A stretch of 64,000 nt of DNA from Stereum hirsutum FP-91666 SS1 (taxonomy: Eukaryota > Basidiomycota > Agaricomycetes > Russulales > Stereaceae): the NCBI RefSeq assembly GCF_000264905.1, contig NW_006763136.1:2261550-2325549 (forward strand), read 5' to 3'. How positions within the stretch are numbered: the first letter of the stretch is position 1; each line of letters starts with the position of its first letter. The notes under the pieces are model-generated. The model was given only the letters and a program-made list of their open reading frames with translations, was not told the DNA's origin and searched no databases. Below, piece after piece: positions 1 to 11,731 of the stretch. Position numbers and translations under genes: made by a program.

Positions 1-756
1 TCTCTCCCAAGAGACTGTTCAAAGCTTCATAACCGGCTTCATAACCAACTTCAAAATATCAATTGCTGTTAGACTATACATATCGTTATGGTTCACATGG
101 GGGGGACACTGACAGCATGTCCCAACGACATCGACTACACAAAAACAAGAACAAGTCAATTATCAGCCAATGATCCACACAAGCAAGGCTGCACTCACAC
201 ACAACAGATCTGGAAGCCATGGTGTTACCACAGAGCGTCTCGCGAGAAGGCCAAGAGTAAAAGGGACAGTCGAGAGATTACAGTGTGAATGAAAGTGGCG
301 AACTATGTATACTCGCGATAAGCATGTTCGATTGACGAAATATATATTCTGGTTACCATCGATCGCGATGCTTCGTGCTCGTGAGCTCCCTGAATTTGCA
401 ACTTGAATGGTGCGCGAAGGTCTGAGAGGTTATCATGCAGATACTGGCAAAGCCGCGGCGAAGGTGCTACAGAGCAGGGGGGCGACGTCACACGCGGTCA
501 ATTCAGGCTTGTGGAGGAAAGGAGTAAAAGAGCCTATTAGGTGGGAAGCGTCGGTTGACTTGTCGAGATTGAGCTTTCCGGTGTCCTGACTGATCGCCGG
601 GAGCTATTTCGCCAATAGCCCAACATTCGCTGACATATGTCAGCGAAATCGGGAAGTCGAACAAGATCTGAGAGAAAGGGAATCCAGATTCCACAACGCA
701 AAGCAAAAAACAATACCACAAACATACATCAATGAAGGAGCTCAGGACGACAGACC
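1..756. other. Left-edge region without a recognisable gene
   Basis: The only open frames are short and overlap each other. None has a domain I recognise or a consistent splice pattern. The right end should include the 3' untranslated region of the Mob-family gene, whose stop lies at 757-759 on the minus strand. A terminal piece of a gene beyond the left edge cannot be excluded. Confidence 0.4.
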
Positions 757-2876
757 TCAAGAATCGCTCTCAGGAGTCGTCTCACCCTCCTTTTCCTCCT
801 CAGCCTTCACCTCATTTGCCTCGCTAACATCCTTCTCCTCAACCTTGAGCTCTTCAAGCACCTCCTCTGCAGGAGGAGCAGCCTCGCTCTCCTCCTTCGA
901 CTCTTCCGCATTATCAGACGCGACAGATGGCGGCTCAGTTTCATCTTGCGTCGGAACAAGCGCAGCCTCCACTTCTGCGGTGGAAATGTCTCCATCGTTA
1001 GCGACACTCTCGGCGGTCTCCTTCTCCTCGCGTTCTTCCTCGACGAGACCCTCATCTTTGTCTTCAGCCTCTGTCGCATCTTCCGTTCCTTCAGCCACGG
1101 TCGGGGCATCAGCTGCGGCTTCCTCCTCTGCCCCGGTGACCTGTTGCTCCCTCGCCAACGCCGGATCAATTCCCGAAAACTCGTCCGTATCTTCCAACGA
1201 TGGCTCGGCCGCCTGGACCAGACTATCCGTAAGGTCGTGCTCCGTTGTCTGTGCAGAAGGGATATGCGGAATGTCCATTTCTGTTGGCTCTCCGGATGAC
1301 GAGACGGGAACACCGTCGACGAGGTCCGGGTCGATCTCAGATGGAGCATCCTCTATGGCTGTATTCGCATCAACGGGATCATCGTCGACCTCTGCGGCAA
1401 GTTCGTCAGAGGGAGCTGATACATCTAGCGGTGATTGAGCTTGGGGGTAAGATTCTTCTTCGTTGGCTTTTGCGAGCTCTTCGGCGACGGAAAAGGCCTC
1501 GCTGTAGACCATGGTATCGGTTCTATTTCGCCCCTTCCACGGACTTGGATTTCTTTGTACGTTTGAGTCCGTGGACTGTGGCTGCTCCTGCAGACTTTGG
1601 GAGTCGTATGATCTGGCGAGTCCAGCAATCTCCCTTCCTCGTTCTTCAAAGGACGAATCCCCGCCCTCTTCGCTACTGGCGCCACCAGTATTATGAAGCT
1701 GAGGCTCGACGGCGGCGCCAAGTAAGCGCGGGGGCTCGACGTCGTTGTTTGAGTCCTCTCGGGATAGACGGGGTGGGATGACGAGGAATTCCGGGGGGAC
1801 AAGCTCGAATTTGGACGTGAGTGCGAGGAATCGGGCGTAGAGGGAAGATTCGGCCTCGGCTTGTTCGAAGATTTCGCGATGGTGGAAGTAGGCGTGGGCA
1901 AAGATGCGGCCGAGACGGCGGGCTAGGGAGCTGAAGTGGCGATGAGAGGATTGGGGGATGGATAGTCTGCCATGCTGATCAGTACTACGGCTGGTAAAAG
2001 CGGTCTGAGAAATCAAACAAAAGAGAAGAGCTTTGTGCACATCTGGTCCATGTCTACGCCACATAGGCGGAGGACGTAAATGGCTTTAGTCGACCAGCAG
2101 ACAATGCAACCGCAAGATACCGAGTCCTATGATGCAGGTTCATCGGCGTGGCACAAGCGAAGCTCTATTTCTGAACGCGGAGAAGGCTGAAGGATGCGTC
2201 CCGCGAACAACCACGGTCTCATCCGTAGTAGGCATATTGAAGAGCGAAGCGGACAAACCTTGATGGGAATGCGCGAGGAGAGTTAAGAAGAGCAGTTGCA
2301 CTGTCAACAGTATGAAGGATGTAGTCGATAGCACAACATTGCTAAGATCGAAATGTGTTAGGCCCTGTATGAAAGTCCATGATTGTCATGCTTACCTCCA
2401 TAGAGCCGTCATTACCATGGGCCACACAGAGGTACAGCCATTCTCCAGCCTTCATCTCCGGACATGACGCCCGTGTGCATTCCTGCTGAAGCATAGTGAT
2501 AAGTGGGTGAGATAGATCCTGAGCAAGTCGTCTACGAGACAGTTAGTTGATAACTCGGACACTCAGACAAGTCGGAATGAACGAACCGTAGTTGTTCGTA
2601 AATCCAACACGCCTCGTCAACGGCAAAATCGCTCTTGGCGGCACCCTCTGCATCCGCCGGAGCCTCTGAACTGTCATCCCCACCACCGTCCTTCCCTGCT
2701 TTGTCGGGGACTGACACTATAGCATCAACGTCATGAATATCGAGACGAATGAGGAGGGAAATATATTCCTGCAATTGAAAGGCGCTGTCGAGGGACGAAA
2801 GTGGTGGAAGACTTTTTACAGGGTAGAAAGTGGATATTCTGGAGCCTTTGAGCGGACGTTGGGGAAGTACTGTCAT
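757..2876 (-). CDS. Mob1/phocein-family protein with long acidic C-terminal tail
   Basis: Four exons fit one frame: 2876-2587, 2531-2396, 2341-2259 and 1966-757 (572 residues). The N-terminal 200 residues are a Mob fold: FQLQEYISLLIRLD, then a Cys-x4-Cys pair (CTRASC), the IDYILHTVDSATALLN segment and the HAYFHH histidine cluster. The two Cys and two His are the expected structural zinc ligands of the family. Mob proteins are adaptors that bind and activate NDR/LATS-type kinases or sit in STRIPAK complexes. The HREIF...SKFELVPPEFL ending looks more like phocein/Mob4-type members than Mob1, which is inferred from memory of the family. Unlike the usual 210-230 residue Mob proteins, about 370 extra residues follow. 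They are very rich in Glu, Asp, Ala and Ser and probably disordered. All introns are 50-60 bp except the last (about 290 bp), which is less certain at its borders. The start is the first ATG before the conserved region. Confidence 0.85.
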
Positions 2877-3285
2877 CGTTGCCGGGAGTGGGTGAGTGGA
2901 CCAAACTCACTCGAGAACGCGTCTCGCTACGCGACTGCTTCATGGCCGGCACTTGCCGCAGAGCTTCCATGTTGTTCCCCTACTTTTTTGTCGGTTCATA
3001 TTCACCAATATTTACGCAGGGAATCCTCCATGTGCCTCATGCTTTCATTCTCACCAATCGACATGAAAATCTGTGACTTGCTCTTTCTGAGGTCCACATC
3101 GTTCCTCTGAACTGGATATGGAGGTCGCCACGGCCGTCAGCTGACTTCCGCTTCTCGAGAGCAATTATAGTCGTTATCAATTGCTGTCATTCTAAACTTG
3201 AGCTTTATCGCTCCCACCGACGACTCTAGACGTCTTCTCGTACCCTTGAGAGCTCTTAAGCCCTACTAGCCAAACGTCGCTCGTT
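2877..3285. promoter_or_regulatory. Divergent promoter between the Mob-family gene and the amidase
   Basis: A 409-bp intergenic stretch separates two start codons on opposite strands. On the amidase side there are two HGATAR-type sites, read on the minus strand: TGATAA (3174-3179) and CGATAA (3205-3210), 75-112 bp before the amidase ATG. In ascomycetes the acetamidase gene amdS is controlled by the GATA factor AreA. Nitrogen control here is an inference from position and motif only. Confidence 0.4.
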
Positions 3286-5307
3286 ATGCTGTCCTACTTT
3301 TCACATCGCAAGGCATGGTATGTCTTTGAACCCCTATTCATCCTACTTTGTTTCTGGTCCCGACATTTCCTTCCAGCGCGTTCAAGAAGAATGAACGGGA
3401 AACCAGGATCAAAATCCTGCCTTCCGAGTTTCACCAGCGCATCACAGACCGCGACAACAGCATCCTCAACCTCCCAGCCGCAAGCATTATCTCCGATGTA
3501 CAATCAGGCGGTCTTGACCCAGAGCACGTTCTCCTCGCCTTTGGGAAGAAGGCCCTACAAGCCCACGCCGAGACAAACTGTCTAACGGAGGTCATGATTT
3601 CCAGGGCTCAAGTATGGGCCAAGCAGTGTAATCGATCGGGTCCTCTCGCTGGAATGCCCATTAGTCTCAAAGACAGCGTTGGCGTGACTGGATTCGATGC
3701 CACTGTAGGCTATTCCGCATGGGCCAACAAGCCTCTAGAGAAGGATTCGGCTTTAATCCGACTTCTGCATGACGCGGGTGCTGTTCCGTTTGTCAAGGTA
3801 CTTCACGATCTCGCCATTCGTCGAGGGGTTTATATTGAATAATGTATCTTCGAAGACGAACATCCCTATCACCTTGCTCGCGTTTGAATCCAGTAACGAC
3901 GTCTGGGGACGCGCCACCAATCCTCACAACAACGAATTTTCCCCAGGAGGCTCTACCGGCGGTGAAGCCGCTCTTCTCGCATATGGCGGCTCACGACTTG
4001 GTATCGGTACAGATGTGGCCGGCTCAGTTCGAGTCCCCGCCCACTACAGTGGCATTTACACTATCAAATGTTCAGCATACCGTTTTCCCAAGTCTGGTGG
4101 CGTGAGCGGGATGCCTGGACAAGAGGGCATACCCCCTGTTTATGCGCCCATGACCAGGACGCTGGAAGACCTGGAAACCTTCTGGAAAGCGGTCGTCTCG
4201 ATGAAGCCATGGGAGTATGATCCATCTGTGCGTACAACTGTTTCGTTCCGTGATTAGCCACCGTATTTGACAATCAATATCTTTCAGTGTGTCCCGATAC
4301 CTTGGAGAGATGTCGATCTTTCGAGCAAACCGATCAGATGGGGTATCATGTTGGAGGACGGAGTCGTGCAACCCTCTCCGGCTTGCTCGCGCGCGCTGCA
4401 ACAAGTCATGACGGCGTTAGTCACTGGAGGTCATGACGTAGTCACTGTGTATGTCAATTCCCTCTGTGCGGTCAGTCTCCGTGCAGCGAACTAACGTCCG
4501 TTGTAAAGTCAACCACCTAGCCCCTCCGAAGCTCTCAAAATCGGCTCTTCGCTGATGACAAATGCCTGTACATAAGTCCCCACCCCCCTTCCACTCGAGG
4601 ACATGCTCAATGAATCTTCCCTCCCCTCAGGTATAAGTGCATGCAACCCAATCCGCTGGTCCGAATCGAATGACCCCGGTGTCAGCCGTTTCATGGGCCC
4701 TCTCCGTCTCCCCCGTCTCTTCAACATGTTGCACTCCTGGTTCTACCGCTACATCCTGCGCGATCCTCTCTACGCGGACCTCATCGCAGGATGGCACACC
4801 ACATCTGGCCAGGAATTCTATGCCCTTTGCGCGCAGAGGGAGAAGTACAAGATCCGGTGGCATGACTGGTGGAAAGAACAGGAGCTGGACTTCCTACTGA
4901 CGGTCCCGAATGGGATGCCGGCGATGAAACATGGAGGAGGCAAGTTGGGATGGAAGGCGTGCGGATACACCTTTTTGTTCAATGTGGTAGGTATCACCGC
5001 GAATGTGAATGTGCAAGGAGGGTCACTGACGCAGATGCTTGTTCGGTAGCTCGATTATTCTGCTGGCGTTTTACCTATCACGCATGTCGACAGGACTTTG
5101 GACGCGCTCACGAAACCTGTCAAAGCGCGTAACACGATCGAGAAGGACGCGTATGCGGGCTACGATGCTGATCAGATGCATGGGCTTCCTGTGGGTGTGC
5201 AGGTGGTAGGGAGACGCCTTGAAGAGGAAAAGGTATTGGAGGGCATGAAGATCATTGAGGCTTTGTTGAGGAAGGAGGGCAACGCTTACACTCTACTGGA
5301 GAAGTGA
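3286..5307 (+). CDS. Amidase (acetamidase/FAAH-type amidase-signature enzyme)
   Basis: Seven exons give one continuous frame of 552 residues: 3286-3317, 3377-3797, 3856-4227, 4288-4448, 4509-4567, 4631-4986 and 5050-5307. The amidase-signature core is clear. Lys109 lies in SLKDSVGV, the cis-Ser (Ser184) in GGSTGGEAAL, and the nucleophile Ser208 in GTDVAGSVR, giving the Lys-Ser-Ser triad of the family. The second Ser of the usual GGSSGG is Thr here, which need not affect catalysis. The C-terminal MHGLPVGVQVVGRRLEEE is also typical of fungal amidases. Such enzymes hydrolyse short aliphatic or aromatic amides to acid plus ammonia in the cytosol; the substrate cannot be told from sequence. No signal peptide is visible. 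The 32-bp first exon puts the start 11 residues before the first splice site. Intron 5 (4568-4630) is the least certain join. Confidence 0.9.
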
Positions 5308-5817
5308 GCTTCTTCCTGAGATGAGAACTTCTGTGATATATTGAAGCAGCACATGTAAGAATATATAATGCGGGATGATAGGACGGGGATATATGTCGCT
5401 CGGGTTGTACGGAGTATGGATATTTGCAGTGTGCGTGTGATTTAACTAGAATGTACAATGAGGGTACGAGCCTAGTTCGTTCGTGCTGGTGGGGTATGGT
5501 AGAGCAATTATAGGCCACAAAGCCCGGTCAACGAGAACGAGAAGAAGAATTTGGGACGATGATGCGAAAGCAGAGATTGAAGAGCTAAGTGTAGCCGAAA
5601 AGTCAGAATAAGCTTGATGAGGGTAATAACATGAAGTATAAACAGTTGAACAAAACGAAGGAGGTCAACACGCATAACCCAGATTCCGAAAAGGAGAAAT
5701 TGATGTCCATGCAGAGATTGCCGTGAAAGAGGATTACTATCGCCGTGAATATGCTTGTTTGATGGTCACGTAGCCGTTCTCTGCTATCATACATGCCATA
5801 CACTGACTCTACCACCA
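5308..5817. other. Convergent 3' intergenic region
   Basis: This 510-bp stretch lies between the amidase stop and the stop of the minus-strand gene at 5818. It is AT-richer than its surroundings, should hold both 3' untranslated regions, and shows no coding signal. Confidence 0.5.
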
Positions 5818-7998
5818 CTACCGAGGGCCGATACTACGAATAGAACTCGACGAAACAAGTTCATTCGGACTGCCCAAGGCAATACCCTTCGCACTACCAC
5901 TTGCACTAGAGATCGGTGTGTTACCTGTAGAGCCTACGGGCAGGATACGGACACCGCTCGTCGCGAGCCCTACTCGTTCGGCCAGGCCCACGGTGGGCCC
6001 GGTGTCTGATGGTGCAACGGAGATGGGAGGCAGGGGAAGACTACGCGGTGGGCGCGATGCGGTCGTAGATGAAGGGGAATGACTGTAACTGCTCGGTGCA
6101 TAGCGAGTGGGGTGTCTCAGAGCGGAGGTTTGAAGGCTAGCCAAGGGTGGCAATGACGGAGGGGCTACTTGACCCATGCTCTTCAACGAAGGCACTGCAG
6201 GAGACGACGTAGAGCTGTGCAGCAGCGTAGATTTCGGAGCAACGGGTGACCGTTGTGTGGAGGTGCTCTGGGATCTGCCGCGAGACTTGATTTTGAGGGG
6301 TAGTGGCGGTGGCGGGGGCACGATGAGAGTTGGACCCAGTCTGCGCAATTCGTGTGGTTGCAATGGTGGAGGTGGGGGGATCCAAGCCGTGGATTTCGAC
6401 ATATGATGCGAAGAGGCCTTGGCACCGGGTGCAACAGTCTGGGGTAGAGGTGGGAGCTTCGGCGCAGAGCTAGACGAGAAGCCCGACGAGGACGACCACC
6501 CTGTTGGCAGAGGAGGTTGCGGTATGTTCAGCGTGAGTGCAGAAGAAGGATGCTGATGAGATGCCGTCCGTGCGGGTGATTTCGACCGTGAAGCCTTCGC
6601 GGCAAAGGGCACGTTGGGGAGCTGCATATCGACGGACGACAGTGAGGTTTTGGACAAAGACGCGGGTAGCGACGATAATGGAGGTATGACTGGCGGGATC
6701 TTCGCTCCATAGGGCGACGAATTGTCCACTGTTTTGGACCTGCTACGATGTTTGATCCCTCCTTGGGACGCTGAAGACGTCGCACGTGCTCTACCACCTT
6801 TCGACTTCGTCGATCCAGCTGTTGTAGGAGGCATAGGTGGTACAACAGCCGACTCTTTCTCTTTGCTTGTCTCCGATGCTGCGACGGAGGAAAGCGATTG
6901 CGCTCTTTTACGCTGTTGGTGTTGCTTCATGAGTGCGGCAGTCGGAGGAATGATAGTCAAACTAGGTTTTGCCACCCGTGCCTTCTTCGCCTGTTCCGTC
7001 TCTGAAGACGTCGACGTAGTTGAGGTGGCACGTAAGCGCATTGCATTAGCACCGGTCAGCTGCGAGGGTACTGCGGCATTCGATGAAGCGGAGGTCTTTG
7101 CCGACTTTTCTGAAGGTGCCGCGAGAGACGCCGCGTCGCTCGTGGTTCGACTGCGAGGTGGTATGCTGAGCTTCGCCGGAACCTGAGGAGACGTAGAAGT
7201 TGAGAGGGCTGAAGTAGCTGAAGACCAGTAGACAGAAGATGCCCTGGAATCAGGAGTAGTGCCGACACTGGTGGTAGATGGTCGACGACCATCGACGATA
7301 GCACCAGCGCTCGACGCCGTTACCAAACTGGCCGCAGAAGGTCGACGGCCATGAGTTGCACCAGTGCTCGAAGGTGGGCATGATGAACTTGTGCTGACTG
7401 GCGTCTGAGGAGCAGACCGGTCCCGATCACGGTCACGGTCGGAGTGGCCAATCACAAGTGGCTCTCCAAAGGAGTCTATCACGTTGCGAGAGGCCCATGG
7501 GGGCAGAGCAGTATCCTCCTTCCTTGCCCAGTCGACAGGGCGTTGATATCGAGACAGACGACCGAGAGCTTTGATGCTTTCCTTCATCGGATTTGGGGAT
7601 TCTATTGTCGGTAGTGTGGGTGTTGGAGGGAATATGAGTACGTCGTCTTGAGAGGCCGGAGAATCCGAGTTGCTCAGCGCAGGCGAAGAAAGCGTGGTAG
7701 TCAATCGCTCCCTTGATCTCGACGGGTTGGGATGGGTAAGGTCTATCACATCGGAGGAAGGTGGTCGTGGAGGGATGGCATGTATTGATGGGCCTCGTCG
7801 AGAGTACTTCTCAAAAGTCGTGATAGGTGTCGAGTTCTGCCGCCGAGGCGTTATTCTGGAGAACAAGGGAGAACCGCTCTTGCCGAAGGGATTTCGAAAG
7901 ATCTTTCGACCTTTGGACTGCTCCGCCGTCGAGGGATCGTTCGGATCCGAAGGTGTGATATAGACGCGGTCAGGAAAAGATGAGACAGACAGCGCCAT
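5818..7998 (-). CDS. Ser/Pro-rich protein of unknown function
   Basis: One long uninterrupted frame (726 residues from the ATG at 7998; an in-frame ATG ten codons upstream, at 8028, is also possible). I chose 7998 because the residues from there (MALSVSSFPDRVYI) look like a folded N-terminus. The protein is mostly low complexity: many Ser, Pro, Thr and basic stretches, a DRDRDRDRD run, and proline runs (PPPPPLPLKI, IPPPPPLQP) that could bind SH3, WW or EVH1 domains. The only non-repetitive parts are the first 70 residues and a segment near residue 145-180 (IKALGRLSRYQRPVDWARKE ... PPWASRNVIDSFGEP). No catalytic domain, signal peptide or membrane segment is seen. No function is assigned. The frame carries coding-type bias along its whole length and no introns, so it is likely real. 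Confidence 0.7.
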   Translation of the reverse strand: MALSVSSFPDRVYITPSDPNDPSTAEQSKGRKIFRNPFGKSGSPLFSRITPRRQNSTPITTFEKYSRRGPSIHAIPPRPPSSDVIDLTHPNPSRSRERLTTTLSSPALSNSDSPASQDDVLIFPPTPTLPTIESPNPMKESIKALGRLSRYQRPVDWARKEDTALPPWASRNVIDSFGEPLVIGHSDRDRDRDRSAPQTPVSTSSSCPPSSTGATHGRRPSAASLVTASSAGAIVDGRRPSTTSVGTTPDSRASSVYWSSATSALSTSTSPQVPAKLSIPPRSRTTSDAASLAAPSEKSAKTSASSNAAVPSQLTGANAMRLRATSTTSTSSETEQAKKARVAKPSLTIIPPTAALMKQHQQRKRAQSLSSVAASETSKEKESAVVPPMPPTTAGSTKSKGGRARATSSASQGGIKHRSRSKTVDNSSPYGAKIPPVIPPLSSLPASLSKTSLSSVDMQLPNVPFAAKASRSKSPARTASHQHPSSALTLNIPQPPLPTGWSSSSGFSSSSAPKLPPLPQTVAPGAKASSHHMSKSTAWIPPPPPLQPHELRRLGPTLIVPPPPPLPLKIKSRGRSQSTSTQRSPVAPKSTLLHSSTSSPAVPSLKSMGQVAPPSLPPLASLQTSALRHPTRYAPSSYSHSPSSTTASRPPRSLPLPPISVAPSDTGPTVGLAERVGLATSGVRILPVGSTGNTPISSASGSAKGIALGSPNELVSSSSIRSIGPR

Positions 7999-9621
7999 CA
8001 CGTCAATTATACAGGCAGTGATCGTCAATTGAAATGAATGTGAAGGCCTGGCTTGGCCGTGACGGGTGAAGGCTGGTGAAAGACCAGTGAATATCTACAA
8101 GTCCTTCGTGTGAGTAATGAATGTATAGAGTCCACGAGAGCTGGCATGCGTACGAATATGTGCTAAACTCAAGCGCGAAACTCTCCAGGACCTGACTCTG
8201 GCTCAACGAAGGATGACTGCGAGGAGTCTGAACGTGGTTGTCGCCTTCAGTTCGAAAGGTGATGACCGGCACCAGTGGTTATCATTCACAAGGTCTGGAG
8301 ACGCTTATATAGATGGATGAAGTGGTCTACTTATAGGGTAGTCAGAACGAGCATACTCCTGATGCATAATATGTATGAAGACAGGTAGACTCACCGAAAG
8401 CGCTCCTCCGGTGAAGTGTCTCAATGGTTTATGGACGAGGTCGTACAGCCTGAGACATGGATTCGTTGTCAACCGGACTACCCGTTATCAAGCGCCTAAA
8501 TCCACCGTGAAAATCCACCGTGGATCCACCAGAAATAGCAAGGGGAAGGACGCAGCCGAACGTAGGCACAAAGACAGGACATGTACTCACCTCAGACAAT
8601 GTGAAAGACTGGCTTTATCGGAATGTTTGTTTCCCCTCCACCAGATGGGATGATCGCAGGCCTTGAAGAGAGATGAAGCGACGCCCGCGCCGACGACCGT
8701 TGAGTGGGAAGGAAAGAAAACGGACGATCACGAGAACGCGTTCGTCGCGACTGTTCGCCCTGAAACCAACAAGCTGTAGTAATTGGGTGCCTGATGGATT
8801 GATGCCACAATAGCAGCTTGAGGGAAGAGACTGTGAAGTCCTTAACGAACAGGGCGATTCAGATGAAGGCTGGATGTGATGCTGGCAAACAAAAGAGAGA
8901 CGAGTCTTCTTTGACGGGTACCATCTCTCCTCGCTTATACCATTGCGGCTTCTTGGGCGTATTGACCGTCTACTTCCCTGATGCGTCGCTACCTGAAGGA
9001 CGGTACCTAGTAGCTTCCCGGTGGTGTGGTAACCCCATAAGGCCTAGGGCTGGACGCTTTAGCCCTTCGCTATCGGAGGACGGTGACGACCCCTTGTGAG
9101 GATTGAGGTTCGACTGAGATTGAGCGTTCATGGTCTACAACTGAATGTACGTGCTGGAGAGCGAAGGCAGTTTTCTAGCAGGTGTTCGAGAGGTGGAGGT
9201 ATCTGGCAGGAGACTCCGCAGTCGCTGCTACGTTCGAGCCTTCCGCCACAAACCAAAATCTCGGAGGCAGTGGTGCCCATTTCGAAGTATTTAATGCTTA
9301 GACCTGCGGTGGCAATGTATTCCTTCCTACAAGTTTCCATGACCAGTGGCATGCGATATATGATAATTGATGCCTCGCACAGGCTCCGTATGCTGGTTCT
9401 GTATCATCTCGCGTAAGGTGTTGCACATCATACACGATAATTTGATTCTGTGTGGGGTCAACTGGGATGAACGCTCAATATGATGGTATAGAGAACACCG
9501 CATGGTGGTACAATGCCGATGCTGGTAGTTCACATAGAACACAAAAGTTATCATTTCGAACCAAGTTGACCATCACCCAACCTCCTACATAGCAATATGA
9601 CCTCGTTACGAATCACCATTT
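7999..9621. other. 1.6-kb intergenic region, no gene recognised
   Basis: This is upstream of the Ser/Pro-rich gene and downstream of the glomulin-type gene, both on the minus strand. The open frames are short and have no recognisable domain. A tandem duplication of the 12-mer aaatccaccgtg occurs near 8497-8521. Confidence 0.45.
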
Positions 9622-11731
9622 TCAGGACAAAGTCTTGATCTTGATCAGTGCTTCGTCAATCCTCTCAACATTGGTTTGAAGTGGCGCAAGCGAGAGACTT
9701 TTGTGCGGGTCTGTGCCATGCCGAGGTAAGAGCATTTAGCGAAACATATAAGTAGAAAAAAACTATCGTACCGGCAGCAATGATTGGGTCCTTCAACCAG
9801 CGCATCAAAGTGGAACGCAAGGGACCTAAGAACGACTTCTCGATATTGCCAATCAAGTCTGGATCTCGGATCCCAGTCTGTGGTAAAGTAAACACTGTTA
9901 TTGAGCACATAGCAAGCCTGACCGAAAGAAAAGACTGGACATACCATGTTATCCGCATCTCGCAATACGAGGACATAGTACAAGCCGAGACACTCCACCA
10001 GTCTTGCCGGCTCAGTCGACTCCAGAAACGCATCCACCTCCAGCTCATTCACGAGCAGATCCGGTGGATCAGCCCTGAATACGTAGTGTCCGACTGTCTT
10101 CAGTAGAATTGGTGATAGAAAGACGTCCGTCCCAGCGGCGACGTTCGCCTTAGCTTGAAGAGCGCGTAGGAACGATGTCTTCACAAGGCCGATGGCCGCG
10201 GAACGCATCTGCGGAAAGGCTTCCTCCGAGGGCTCCAGGAGGTCTTTAAGGATCTGGAGACGGAGGGCAGGAGGCGTGGCGTCGAGCACAAGGTGGAGGA
10301 GACGGAAGGTAAGGTGGCGGGTAGGTGGGTCCGGGTGCGCACAGCAGAGGGGTGGGAGGAGTGTTGTCAGAGGAACAAGGATATCCAGTGAGATATCCTG
10401 GCGAGGCGTCGGTGACGGAGGGGTGGCGGCGGACGCATTGGGGTCGATGATGGCCATGAGGAGGAAAGCGAGTGATTCATCGAGCGCAATATTGGACTGA
10501 ATAGACGTCAAAATAGCGGGAAAGATAGTGTTGAGGTTTGCCACCGTGGGCGCGATTGCAGGTTGTACGTGGGCAATAAGGACAAGTGACACGATGGACG
10601 GGGTCGACTCCAGGACTTGTGCGGTACGACCTAGGGCCTCACACGCTTCCTATGGGTCAAAAGAGCTGAGCATGATAACATGAGTTTCATCAAAGTAATG
10701 AGTACCAATGTTTTCGACATGGCCTGTTCACCGTCCTCCCAATCGGGTTGAACATTGTTACGAACCATCAGCCTAGGATAATATTTCTGGAATGTCCTTT
10801 GTGCGATCGAACTGCAGATCTTCTCCGAACATGCTTCGATGACGACGTCCAGAAGAGTAGACATGACAACCTATTGAGCGAGTTAGGCCGTTCCGTTTGC
10901 TTGAGTCATGGACGGAAGAGAGTGGTACAAACAGACGACCGTGCGACCTCTTGCGGGTCCCCTTCAGCCATCTTCTTCATCCACAAAGCAGTGTTCTTGA
11001 CTAGTATTGAAGCAGACGCGATGAGTGCTCTACCCTCGGGAGCCGTGGCTTCCATCGCCATAGATGACACAAGTTGGCCGAGTTCAGAGAAGACAGGCTG
11101 TATCGTCTCAGATATCGACTTCCGAGGCTTTAACCGCGGAATCGCTGTTCAAAAGGACGGGATGACCGTCAGCGCGAATACAAGGTGTGGTTGGGTGAGA
11201 AAGACTAGCCCACAGCATACAGATTTATCAGGCGCACTAACTGTGCCAAGTAAGATGCATGGCCCACTGAATCCGCATCTTCTTCTTCAAAGCGAGCTTC
11301 GAGCCTCTCGGAGAACTCTTGTGCGGTAATAATGATCTCTTTTGGGGAGCAGGAGTTGGCCACCAACGAAAGGAGCTCATCTACACCATCTTTGTGGCAT
11401 GACAAAAGGATGTGAACAATGTTCAAAGGATCCTGGAAGTCACATTCCATATAAGCAACAGCATTGATTACCAAAAAATTCGCAGATACCTACCAGTAGA
11501 GAACCTTGGTCATTGCGGATGATTCCTGAGATGATCTCCGGTAGAGACTGTCGTGGCGCATCATCATGGACGGCCGAACTGATAAGTGCTGTGATCTCAA
11601 GGCTCTTTGACTATATAAGGTCAGTCTGATTCAACAAGCCTCACGACTTGAATTTAGTACCTCGGTATCGTCCAAGGTCGTCTGCGAATGTGAGCACATC
11701 TCCAAGTGTTGCCGCTAGGATGACTTACCAT
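9622..11731 (-). CDS. Glomulin/ALF4/Ybp-type helical repeat protein
   Basis: The exons that fit are the ATG 11731-11729, 11681-11661, 11610-11494, 11432 to about 11210, about 11140-10933, 10870-10706, 10649-9945, 9877-9772 and 9710-9622. The joined protein is almost all alpha-helical with HEAT-like character: TGIRDPDLIGNIEKSFLGPL near the C-terminus, LLDVVIEACSEKICSSIAQR in the middle, and a long Leu-rich segment in the 705-bp exon. Order and character match the fungal YAP1-binding/ALF4/glomulin family, whose animal member binds the cullin-RING subunit Rbx1. The family call is by general resemblance, so moderately sure. Two oddities: the start codon is followed directly by a GT donor, so the first coding exon is three bases; and I could not find a phase-consistent join between the fourth and fifth exons. 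The true start may lie upstream, since an open helix-like frame (RTGLRQYQQIIHT) precedes the ATG. Confidence 0.55.

Noticed and set aside
845..1438. Open frame of 197 codons on the plus strand opposite the acidic tail of the Mob-family gene
   Set aside because: It is the antisense of Glu/Ala-rich coding sequence, which reads as Ser-rich without stops. No start context, splice or domain supports it.
9645..10592. Separate 315-codon gene within the glomulin-type locus
   Set aside because: Its start is an internal non-ATG codon, and flanking exons join in phase on both sides.
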